Of a stretch of 41,690 bases of DNA, positions 1-7,871 are shown one piece after another. The first letter of the stretch is position 1. Each line of letters starts with the position of its first letter. Origin of the DNA: Thalassotalea sp. PP2-459 (GTDB lineage Bacteria; Pseudomonadota; Gammaproteobacteria; Enterobacterales; Alteromonadaceae); contig NZ_MKQD01000039.1 in the NCBI RefSeq assembly GCF_001913705.1, positions 1 through 41,690 on the forward strand, given 5' to 3'. Made by a program: the position numbers and the translations under genes. The notes under the pieces are model-generated. The model was given only the letters and a program-made list of their open reading frames with translations, had not been told where the DNA came from and did not search any database.

Positions 1-122
1 TAACCATAGAATGACTATGCAATAATCCAAGTGCCGCGATCAGAAGGCGTTTAATTTGAACAAAACTTAAACAGCAAAGATCAACACGCTCTAAAATTAT
101 CAATTACAACATCACCTTCATT

Positions 123-144
123 GGCTGCCTTTGCAGCCTTTTTT
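123..144 (+). terminator. Rho-independent terminator of a gene left of the window
   Basis: A perfect 6-bp GC-rich stem, ggctgc / gcagcc, with a 4-base loop, is followed by six T. It lies more than 400 bases before the next plus-strand gene, so it most likely ends a transcript entering from the left edge. Confidence 0.75.
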
Positions 145-415
145 GAAATTTTTGCTTTAAGGGAGTGTTACAGCTCTCTGTGGTCGCCGTGTTTACGCTT
201 TCAATGACTAGGGTACTTCCATTTTTGATAAGCGTATTTCATCTTAACCGATTAATTCCTTTTGATTAATATTACGCTGTTCAATACATGTTGTAATACT
301 GTCTCATGTTGTCGTAAAAATATCTCCTTTCATCGCAACAACCTAATTAACTCGCAAATTAATCCCATGATAGCGCATTTCTATTGTGGCTATTTCTTGC
401 CTATTCCACTATTAG

Positions 416-441
416 TGTTGATTAGTGCGTACTAATCAACA
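416..441. promoter_or_regulatory. Operator-like palindrome upstream of GH16
   Basis: Perfect 11-base arms (tgttgattagt / actaatcaaca) flank a 4-base centre. Its core, TTGATT-N10-AATCAA, recurs at 3489-3510 upstream of the TonB-dependent receptor with identical spacing. That makes a shared transcription-factor site more likely than a chance hairpin. It lies about 140 bases before the GH16 start. The bound regulator is unknown. Confidence 0.55.
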
Positions 442-578
442 GCCTAAATTAGCAAAGTCATGTGACTGCAAGATAAATAAAAACAAAGTCACTAAATTGG
501 TGGGGGAGACGTTCGGTTTACTATGCTAAATAGAAACACGAATGAAAAGCCTGCTTTGTCTAACGTGGAAATGACAAT

Positions 579-3470
579 ATGATTACAACGATAAGAACAT
601 TAAAAACATTGCTTGCAAGTACAGCTGCAGCAGCCTTAATAGGTTGCGGTGGTGGTGCAGAAACAAGCACCACTTCAACCAGTGTTGAACCGACACAACC
701 CGTTTCAGATTGGGAAATGGTCTGGAATGATGAATTTGATATTGGTGCCATTGATAGTCAAAAGTGGAACCATGAAGTTAACTGTGTTGGTGGTGGTAAT
801 AACGAGAAGCAATGTTATACCGACAATCCAGAAAACTCTTACATTGAAGACGGTATTTTACATATCGTCGCTTTACCTGCTGAAGAAAGTGCTGACTTAC
901 CATATACATCAGCACGGTTAAATACTAAGTATAAAGGTGATTTTAAATACGGTCGTTTTGAAGTTCGAGCAAAGCTACCGAGCGGGCAAGGTAGTTGGCC
1001 AGCGTTTTGGATGTTACCCACAGATGAATTTTATGGTGGTTGGCCAAAATCCGGTGAAATAGACATTATGGAAGCGGTTAATTTAAAAGTAACTAATGCT
1101 GATGGTGAAGTAGAAAACAATGTGCATGGCACACTTCATTATGGTAAAGATTGGCCAGACAATAGCTCTAGCGGTAGGGCGTATCAATTACCTGCGGGTG
1201 TAAATCCTGCTGATGACTTTCATACCTATGCGATAGAATGGCAAGAAGGTGAAATTCGTTGGTATGTTGATGATTACTTATATCAAACACAGCGACGTTC
1301 AACGGTAAGGTATAATAGTAAAGATGAGCCAGTTGGTTTATCTCATCGGGGTTGGTTTACTGAGTTTTTTGATCAAGGTAGTGGTGAGTTAACAACACAT
1401 TGGGATAATTCGCCGTTTGATCAAGAATTTCACTTATTACTCAACTTAGCTGTTGGTGGTGATTGGCCAGAGAATGTCAATAATTTAGGTATTGATGCGT
1501 CAGCGTTTGCGGATGGTCAACATTTTGAGATTGATTATGTACGTGTGTTTCAATGTCAACAAAACCCAGACACTGGCAAAGGTTGTGAAACGGTTCGTGG
1601 TGGTTATGACAGTTTAGATGATGCACTTGAGGAGGGTGAGGCGCCAATTCCGTCGCCGCCTTCTACAGGAGTACCGCAAAATTTAACTATTTTTGATGGC
1701 ACTGCGAATGTAAATTGGCCCGCATGGGATTGCTGTGGTGGTTCAACACCTATGATTGTTGAAGATGCTGATCAAGGTGATGTGATGGAATTTATGGTAG
1801 GGGCAACACCAACAGTAAATGGCTTTACTTCACGTGAAGAATTTATTACCGATCCTGCTGGTAAACCATCACCCTTTGATGCCAGCCCTATTGTAGAAAA
1901 CGGCACACTTAGCTTTATGATGAAAGCCGTATCATTACCAAATACTGCTGATGCACCTTGGTTGTTGAAAGTTGAAAGCCAAGGCGCTAGTACTGCGGCG
2001 GAAATCTCATTGTCTGAAAGTATAGAAGGCGTTTCACCCGTTGCAGGCCAATGGCAAACCTATACATTTTCGTTGCAAACACTTGCTGATGCCGGTCTTG
2101 ACCTTAGTGCTGTTGATGTGGTGATGATATTTCCTGCATGGGGCAGTGGTGAAGGAGCGGTGTATCGTGTCGCAAATTTAACTATCGGTGCAGAAATCTC
2201 AGCGCCATCATTTACTGTTTTTACTGATGAAGCAAAAGCAAGTTGGCCGTTATGGGATTGCTGCGGTGGTTCAACGCCTTTGGTCGTGATTGATGAAGAT
2301 GATGCTCATGGTGCTGTCGCTGAATTTTCTATCGGTGCTACGCCGACCGTAATGGGTTTTGCGTCGCGTGCTGAGTTTATAACGACACCTGATGTTGAAC
2401 CTGAACCGTTTGATGCCAGTGCTATTTTATCTAACGGCGTTATTCAATTTGATATGAAAGTGACTTCTGCACCAAATGTAGCTGATGCTGCGTGGATTTT
2501 CAAAGTAGAAAGTGATAACGCATCAACTGCGGCAGAAGTCGAATTATCTACCAGCGTTGAAGGTGTGGTACCTACAACAGGTCAATGGCAAACATATACT
2601 TTTAACTTGGCGGACTTAGCCAATGCAGGGTTAGATGTTAGCGCAATTGATGTGTTGATGATTTTTCCTGCCTGGGGGAGTGGTGAAGGCGCGATATATC
2701 GTGTCGATAATGTGAAAATGTACGATCCTAATGCGACATCTGGCTTTAGTGGCCATGTACTTTTCGCTGATCAAGCTTTAGAGCAGTGGTCAATTTGGGA
2801 CTGCTGTGGCGGTACAACACCAACCGTTGAAAATGATGATACTGAACATGGTTTAACGGCAGAATTTGTTATTGGTGCAACACCGACTGTTATGGGCATT
2901 ATGGCTGACGACGATGTGTACTTAGATGCGTCAAGTTTGTTGCTAAACGGTGTGGTGCAATTTGAAATGAAAGTAGAGTCCGCGCCTAACGATAGTAGCG
3001 CGGCGTGGCTGTTTAAAATAGAAGCAGGAGATACTACAACGGCTGTTGAACTTGAACTGACAGCAAGCCAAGAGGGTGTCGCACCCGTTGTTGGTCAATG
3101 GCAAACCTATACGTTTTCACTTCAAGATTTATTCGATGCAGGGCTTGATATTAGTCAAATTGACGTGATCATGGTTTTCCCTGCATGGGGCAGTGGTGAA
3201 GGTGCAGTATATCGTTTGGATAATGTCATGATTTATGACCCTAGCAGTGTCCCGCAAGCACAAACACAAACAATATCATTGACATCAAATTCGCTTTATT
3301 ACCGTGCAACAAATGAACATGATTTGTTGCCTTCATTTACCTTTGAGTTACTTGACGTTATTAGCGCAACCCCAGTTGTTTTCGCTAATCACACAATGTT
3401 GTTATCGCTAGATCTAGCGATAACAACAAGTGATAAGCAGCACTTGCAACGAGCTGTAAAAACGTCGTAA
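579..3470 (+). CDS. GH16 family beta-glucanase (laminarinase-like) lipoprotein with three C-terminal modules
   Basis: Predicted to cleave beta-1,3- or mixed-linkage glucan at the cell surface. A lipoprotein signal ends in the lipobox LIGC with Cys23. The GH16 domain covers about residues 45-328 and holds the E-x-D-x-x-E catalytic motif as Glu160 (nucleophile), Asp162 and Glu165 (acid/base). Three repeats of ~175-180 residues follow, each marked by W-D-C-C-G-G-[ST]-T-P (Trp383, Trp559, Trp740) and closing with GQWQTYTF and FPAWGSGEG blocks; they are probably carbohydrate-binding jelly rolls. A 75-residue tail after repeat 3 matches none of the repeats and contains a 32-bp palindrome. It is the first gene of the glucan locus. 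GH16 assignment is strong; exact substrate (laminarin) is inferred from the neighbours. Confidence 0.9.
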   Translation: MITTIRTLKTLLASTAAAALIGCGGGAETSTTSTSVEPTQPVSDWEMVWNDEFDIGAIDSQKWNHEVNCVGGGNNEKQCYTDNPENSYIEDGILHIVALPAEESADLPYTSARLNTKYKGDFKYGRFEVRAKLPSGQGSWPAFWMLPTDEFYGGWPKSGEIDIMEAVNLKVTNADGEVENNVHGTLHYGKDWPDNSSSGRAYQLPAGVNPADDFHTYAIEWQEGEIRWYVDDYLYQTQRRSTVRYNSKDEPVGLSHRGWFTEFFDQGSGELTTHWDNSPFDQEFHLLLNLAVGGDWPENVNNLGIDASAFADGQHFEIDYVRVFQCQQNPDTGKGCETVRGGYDSLDDALEEGEAPIPSPPSTGVPQNLTIFDGTANVNWPAWDCCGGSTPMIVEDADQGDVMEFMVGATPTVNGFTSREEFITDPAGKPSPFDASPIVENGTLSFMMKAVSLPNTADAPWLLKVESQGASTAAEISLSESIEGVSPVAGQWQTYTFSLQTLADAGLDLSAVDVVMIFPAWGSGEGAVYRVANLTIGAEISAPSFTVFTDEAKASWPLWDCCGGSTPLVVIDEDDAHGAVAEFSIGATPTVMGFASRAEFITTPDVEPEPFDASAILSNGVIQFDMKVTSAPNVADAAWIFKVESDNASTAAEVELSTSVEGVVPTTGQWQTYTFNLADLANAGLDVSAIDVLMIFPAWGSGEGAIYRVDNVKMYDPNATSGFSGHVLFADQALEQWSIWDCCGGTTPTVENDDTEHGLTAEFVIGATPTVMGIMADDDVYLDASSLLLNGVVQFEMKVESAPNDSSAAWLFKIEAGDTTTAVELELTASQEGVAPVVGQWQTYTFSLQDLFDAGLDISQIDVIMVFPAWGSGEGAVYRLDNVMIYDPSSVPQAQTQTISLTSNSLYYRATNEHDLLPSFTFELLDVISATPVVFANHTMLLSLDLAITTSDKQHLQRAVKTS
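1669..3240 (+). repeat. Three tandem protein repeats in the GH16 lipoprotein
   Basis: Coding repeats lie at roughly 1669-2205, 2206-2745 and 2746-3240. Each encodes a W-D-C-C-G-G motif near its start, an aromatic GQWQTYTFSL-type block, and FPAWGSGEG followed by YR-x-x-N near its end. The DNA copies have diverged, so this is an old protein duplication rather than a recent one. Repeat 3 is shorter in its front half and lacks the 'SR-x-EFIT' stretch of repeats 1 and 2. Confidence 0.85.
3397..3428. repeat. Perfect 32-bp palindrome inside the 3' end of the GH16 ORF
   Basis: The arm tgttgttatcgctaga is followed directly by its exact reverse complement, with no spacer. It lies in the reading frame about 40 bases before the stop codon and has no following T-run, so it is not a normal intrinsic terminator. 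It could be an operator for the downstream receptor gene, an mRNA-stabilising hairpin, or a recombination scar. Confidence 0.8.
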
Positions 3471-3485
3471 CGCTTGGACATTAAC

Positions 3486-3513
3486 GATTTGATTGTTTAA
3501 GCATAATCAAATC
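3486..3513. promoter_or_regulatory. Operator-like inverted repeat upstream of the TonB-dependent receptor
   Basis: The arms gatttgatt / aatcaaatc are separated by 10 bases. The core TTGATT-N10-AATCAA matches the one at 418-439 in both half-sites and spacing. It sits 30 bases before the receptor start codon, in a 72-base gap after GH16. It could also act as a weak hairpin, but the shared spacing favours protein binding. Confidence 0.55.
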
Positions 3514-3542
3514 AATAAAAATTATTGAATAAGTAGGTAAAA

Positions 3543-6503
3543 ATGAACATTACAAATTTTACAAAGTCACCAATCGCACTTGCACTAACCGCTATGTTAA
3601 CGACAACAACTAGTCCAATAGTGTTCGCGCAAGATGCTGCTTCAAAAAGCAATGAAGTAGAAATTATTGAAGTTAAAGGTATTAAAGGCAGCTTAACACG
3701 GGCAATGAATGTTAAACGTGATATGTCGGGCGTTGTGGACGCTATTTCAGCAGAAGAAATGGGTAAATTTCCAGACACTAATTTAGCCGAATCATTACAA
3801 CGTTTAACGGGGGTATCTGTTAGTCGAAGTAATGGTGAAGGTAGTCAAATTACGGTACGGGGTTTTGGTCCTGACTTTAACTTGATCACCTTAAATGGTC
3901 GTCAAATGCCGGGTACGGGTAATACTCGTTCTTATAGTTTAGAAAACCTTGCCTCAGACGGTGTGTCAGCACTTGAAGTTTACAAAACAGCACGGGCTGA
4001 AAATCCCAGTGGTGGTTTAGGTGCAACGGTAAATATTGTCACCCGTAAGCCGTTGGCAAGTCCTGGAGAGCGTTATAGTCTTTCAGCGAAAGCAATTCAC
4101 GATAGTTCAAACGAAGAAGGCAGTGATGTTACACCAGAATTTTCAGCCTTATATTCCAATACGTTTTTAGATGATACGCTAGGGGTCGCATTTTCCTTTA
4201 CACATCATGAACGTGACTTTCAAAAACAACTGGCTAACATTCAAGGGTGGCAAGCAAATGTTGCATTACCAACAAATTTAGATGACGACAAGGTGGTCGA
4301 TCCACGTGCGATTGATGATGAAGGAAATCGCATTGGAAATCACTTCTTTCCGCGCGATATGAACTACGGTATTGAAAACGTAGAACGCGATAGAACCAAC
4401 AGTCATGTCGTTGTGCAATATATGCCAATTGATGCATTGATTGTTTCTGTAGATTACACGCGTACAGAAGCCACAACCGGCGTAAACTCAATCGGTTGGG
4501 GGTTATGGAATGATTACGGCGGTAATATTAATGCTTACGAAATTGATGACAATGGTACCGTTGTCTATGCCGACATTAGCGGTAATGATGGCTCTTATAC
4601 CGCATCACGAGGCACCACTGATGTAGAAGAGGAGTCAATTGGGGTAAATTTTGATTGGCAAATCACTGACACGCTCAATTTGGTGCTTGATTACCATGAC
4701 TCATCTAGCGATATAGATAATGGCGGTGATGAAGGGTTAGGTAGTTTTGGCTCCCTAGTGTTGGGCTCAGATCAGTTAACCACGAAAACCTATGATTATC
4801 GCAATGGTGATATCCCGCTTGCACAAATCTATTGGAATAACGGTACAACAGAACTCGCGCCAGGTGAAATAGATTCACACTTTAGCCAATTTATCCATTC
4901 GCCAGGTAAGTCTGAAATTGAACAAGTGCAGTTACATGGTACATGGGAAAATGACGTATTTGATATTCCACTCGTACAAGTGAAATTTGGTGGCGCGTAT
5001 ACCGATCAAACCATGGGTGGCTCTAATGCATGGAGTGGATTGATTGGTGGCTTCTTGTTTAACCCATCATGGCCTGAAATGTTTCCTGATGGCATGTTTG
5101 TACGCAATAGCACGGATAACTTTCTGGATGCGTTTAGTAGTGGCGGCGCTAATTTAACCCCTAACTATTATTACACCTTTGATTTTGACGAAGTGGTTGC
5201 TCGCTCAGAAGCATTCTTAACCAATGAAGTGCTTGGTGGCGATGATTACTTTGCCACGACTGCTTACCATGATATGGGTACGATTACTCAAGGTTCAGTA
5301 CAAGAAGAAACCCAAAGTATTTATCTGCAGTCTCAATGGGAATTTGATGTTGCTGAATTTCCGGTACAAGTAAATATTGGCGTTCGCTATGAAGAAACCG
5401 AAGTGACTAGTCATGTGTTACAACCTGTACCAACCACTGTGTGGTGGAAGGGTGGTAGTGAATGGCATACTCAGTATTTACCGGGTGACGCCAACTTTTT
5501 AGAGCAAACCGGTGAGCATGATGTGTTCTTACCTATGATCGATGTAAAAGTTGATTTGACTGACGAACTAGTCGGTCGTGTGTCATGGGGTAAAACCATT
5601 ACACGCGCACCTTTAGGCGATTTAGCCGGCGGTAGAAGTTTATCTGGCAGTCCAAAAATTGGCTCGCGAAATGGTGGCGAAGGAAATACCAATTTAATGC
5701 CATTTGAGTCAACTAACTTTGATCTAAGCCTTGAGTATTATTACGGTGAGGCCAGTTATGCCTCTGTGGGTTACTTCCGTAAAGAGGTGGAAAACTTTAT
5801 AGGCAGTCAAATTGTCTCAACAACCATTGAAGGTTTTCACGACATTTATTTAGGCCCTCGCTGGAATCAAGCGGTAGCTGATATTGAATCGCGTGGCGAG
5901 CAAGCAACCAATGATGCTATTTTTGCTGAAATACAAGCCAATGGTTCGCCATTAAATGAGCAAGGTTATTTAACACCTGCATCAGATGATCCGCTAATTT
6001 CTTGGGATATTCGTCGGCCTTTTAATGCGCCTGATACTAAGACGGTAGATGGCTTTGAAGTTGCCTTTCAGCATTTATTTGGTGAAAGCGGCTTTGGCTT
6101 GGGCATCAATGGCACAATTGTCGATGGTGATGTTGAGTTTGACGTGAATAGTTTAGCCCAGCAAACCCCGTTAACAGGTCTAAGCGATTCGGCAAACTTT
6201 CAGGCTTTCTACGAGAAACATGGCTTGTCTGTTAAAGCAACGTATGCTTGGCGAGACGAGTACTTAATTGGTGTTGGGCAAAATGAAGGCTCTTCCGATA
6301 ACCCTCCACAGTTTGCAAAAGCTTTTGGCCAATGGGACTTAAGCGTCAATTATGACATCGATGAGCAAACAACCGTCTTTTTTGAAGGCATTAATATTAA
6401 TAACGAAACGGAACAAGGTTTTGGCCGTTATGAAGAGCAGTTCTTATTTGCTCGTCAGTATGGCCCTCGTTATGTAGTCGGTGTTCGATATAGCTTTCAA
6501 TAA
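3543..6503 (+). CDS. TonB-dependent outer-membrane receptor (TonB_Xanth_Caul type)
   Basis: Outer-membrane active transporter expected to import glucan oligosaccharides using TonB energy. A signal peptide ends near residue 29 (PIVFA before QDAAS). A TonB-box-like stretch EVEIIEVKG follows, then a plug domain (about 55-170) with PDTNLAESLQRLTGV, ITVRGFG and NGRQMPG, and a long beta-barrel to residue 986. The plug-motif order is typical of the TIGR01782-like receptors that accompany glycoside hydrolases in Alteromonadales, Xanthomonas and Caulobacter. The last residues, VGVRYSFQ, end in Gln instead of the usual terminal aromatic. It lies between a GH16 and a sugar importer, so a beta-glucan ligand is likely but inferred. 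A strong terminator follows. Confidence 0.92.
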   Translation: MNITNFTKSPIALALTAMLTTTTSPIVFAQDAASKSNEVEIIEVKGIKGSLTRAMNVKRDMSGVVDAISAEEMGKFPDTNLAESLQRLTGVSVSRSNGEGSQITVRGFGPDFNLITLNGRQMPGTGNTRSYSLENLASDGVSALEVYKTARAENPSGGLGATVNIVTRKPLASPGERYSLSAKAIHDSSNEEGSDVTPEFSALYSNTFLDDTLGVAFSFTHHERDFQKQLANIQGWQANVALPTNLDDDKVVDPRAIDDEGNRIGNHFFPRDMNYGIENVERDRTNSHVVVQYMPIDALIVSVDYTRTEATTGVNSIGWGLWNDYGGNINAYEIDDNGTVVYADISGNDGSYTASRGTTDVEEESIGVNFDWQITDTLNLVLDYHDSSSDIDNGGDEGLGSFGSLVLGSDQLTTKTYDYRNGDIPLAQIYWNNGTTELAPGEIDSHFSQFIHSPGKSEIEQVQLHGTWENDVFDIPLVQVKFGGAYTDQTMGGSNAWSGLIGGFLFNPSWPEMFPDGMFVRNSTDNFLDAFSSGGANLTPNYYYTFDFDEVVARSEAFLTNEVLGGDDYFATTAYHDMGTITQGSVQEETQSIYLQSQWEFDVAEFPVQVNIGVRYEETEVTSHVLQPVPTTVWWKGGSEWHTQYLPGDANFLEQTGEHDVFLPMIDVKVDLTDELVGRVSWGKTITRAPLGDLAGGRSLSGSPKIGSRNGGEGNTNLMPFESTNFDLSLEYYYGEASYASVGYFRKEVENFIGSQIVSTTIEGFHDIYLGPRWNQAVADIESRGEQATNDAIFAEIQANGSPLNEQGYLTPASDDPLISWDIRRPFNAPDTKTVDGFEVAFQHLFGESGFGLGINGTIVDGDVEFDVNSLAQQTPLTGLSDSANFQAFYEKHGLSVKATYAWRDEYLIGVGQNEGSSDNPPQFAKAFGQWDLSVNYDIDEQTTVFFEGININNETEQGFGRYEEQFLFARQYGPRYVVGVRYSFQ

Positions 6504-6513
6504 GATGGTGGTT

Positions 6514-6544
6514 GTTCGGCGGAGGGTCTCCGCCGAACTTTTTT
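6514..6544 (+). terminator. Rho-independent terminator after the TonB-dependent receptor
   Basis: A perfect 11-bp stem, gttcggcggag / ctccgccgaac, with a 3-base loop is followed by six T. It separates GH16-receptor transcription from the importer-GH3 pair, or attenuates read-through between them. Confidence 0.9.
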
Positions 6545-6609
6545 ATTGTACGAGAAGTCCTCGTGAATTTTTGAAAATTCTTTGATAACAACAGATGAAG
6601 GAGTGCTTT

Positions 6610-7869
6610 ATGGCTGAGTTTTCGGTATCAGCAAAGCCTGTAACAGAGCAATTACCACCACAAGATACGAGTAACAACACTTGGGCATTGTGTTCTCTTA
6701 CTACATTATTTTTTATGTGGGGTTTTATAACTTGTTTAAATGATATTTTAATTCCTTATTTAAAGGGCGCATTTGAACTGTCTTACACTCAAGCTATGCT
6801 GATCCAGTTTTGCTTTTTTAGTGCCTATTTCATTGTGTCGATTCCTGCGGGAAATTTAGTGGCAAGAATTGGTTATCAAAAAGGGATTGTTACCGGATTA
6901 AGTATAGCTGCATGTGGTTGTTTATTATTTTATCCCGCAGCGTCAATGGAAGTGTATTTATTATTTTTAATTGCGTTGTTTGTGTTGGCCGCAGGGATCA
7001 CCATATTACAAGTATCAGCAAATCCTTTTGTCAGCGTATTAGGGCCTGTTAAAACCGCACCGTCGCGTTTAACCATGACCCAAGCGTTTAATTCGTTAGG
7101 CACGACATTAGCCCCATTTTTTGGCGCATACCTTATTTTTTCTGGCGCAGAGATAACCCCAGAGTCTGGATCTTCTGCTGTACAGTTGCCTTACTTATTA
7201 CTTGCTGCAGCGTTGCTTTTACTGGCGGGAATTTTTGCAAAATTAACTTTGCCGAATTTAGGAACGGTTAAACAAAACACTGCAAATTATGCTGATGCCC
7301 TTAAATTTTCGCACCTCAAACTAGGTGCCATTGCCATTTTCCTTTATGTCGGTGCTGAAGTGGCGATTGGCAGTTTTCTTGTGAGTTATTTAAACGATCC
7401 AACTATTGCTGGTTTAACGGAAGCTGAAGCCTCGCGTTTAATTGCCTATTACTGGGGTGGCGCCATGATTGGCCGCTTTGTTGGTGCCATTGTGATGCAA
7501 CACATTAGCGCGGGTAAAGTACTTGCCTTTAATGCTGTTGCTGCCATTGTACTGTTATTGTTAACTATTTTTTCTTCTGGAGACATCGCAAAATGGTCAG
7601 TGCTGGCCATTGGGCTGTTTAATTCCATTATGTTTCCAACCATTTTTAGTCTTGCTATTAGCGGATTAGGACAGCATGCAAGCCGAGGTTCTGGCGTGTT
7701 ATGTCTCGCTATTGTCGGAGGCGCCATTGTACCGTTACTGCAAGGAATGATGGCTGATGCTATAGGTTTACAGTTAGCATTCTTCTTACCGTTGCTTTGT
7801 TATATCTATATTGCTTTTTATGGTGTTAAGGGCTCAGTGCCTACTCAAGTTGAAGGAGTTAAGGAATAA
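6610..7869 (+). CDS. FHS-family MFS sugar/H+ symporter (FucP/GluP-like)
   Basis: Inner-membrane sugar:proton symporter, probably for glucose released by the GH3 enzyme. Twelve hydrophobic segments are visible, and the first carries the [16 protein letters not shown] signature of the fucose/glucose-galactose (FHS) family; the QVSANPF and [13 protein letters not shown] blocks also fit. I chose ATG 6610 over the in-frame ATG 6595 because AAGGAG at 6598-6603 sits six bases before 6610 and overlaps the first codons of the longer form. That gives 419 residues, normal for the family. It ends two bases before the GH3 gene, so the two are cotranscribed. Confidence 0.88.
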   Translation: MAEFSVSAKPVTEQLPPQDTSNNTWALCSLTTLFFMWGFITCLNDILIPYLKGAFELSYTQAMLIQFCFFSAYFIVSIPAGNLVARIGYQKGIVTGLSIAACGCLLFYPAASMEVYLLFLIALFVLAAGITILQVSANPFVSVLGPVKTAPSRLTMTQAFNSLGTTLAPFFGAYLIFSGAEITPESGSSAVQLPYLLLAAALLLLAGIFAKLTLPNLGTVKQNTANYADALKFSHLKLGAIAIFLYVGAEVAIGSFLVSYLNDPTIAGLTEAEASRLIAYYWGGAMIGRFVGAIVMQHISAGKVLAFNAVAAIVLLLLTIFSSGDIAKWSVLAIGLFNSIMFPTIFSLAISGLGQHASRGSGVLCLAIVGGAIVPLLQGMMADAIGLQLAFFLPLLCYIYIAFYGVKGSVPTQVEGVKE

Positions 7870-7871
7870 TT

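Larger units (their letters stand above)
1..578. other. Intergenic region upstream of the GH16 gene
   Basis: No convincing gene is visible on either strand; stops occur early in all three plus frames from base 1. It holds a terminator at 123-144, belonging to a plus-strand gene left of the window, and an operator-like palindrome at 416-441. The promoter of the GH16 gene should lie between the palindrome and the start codon at 579, but no -35/-10 pair is good enough to name. Confidence 0.6.

Noticed and set aside
6595-6609. Upstream ATG for the sugar importer
   Set aside because: The AAGGAG motif lies inside those codons and is correctly spaced for ATG 6610.
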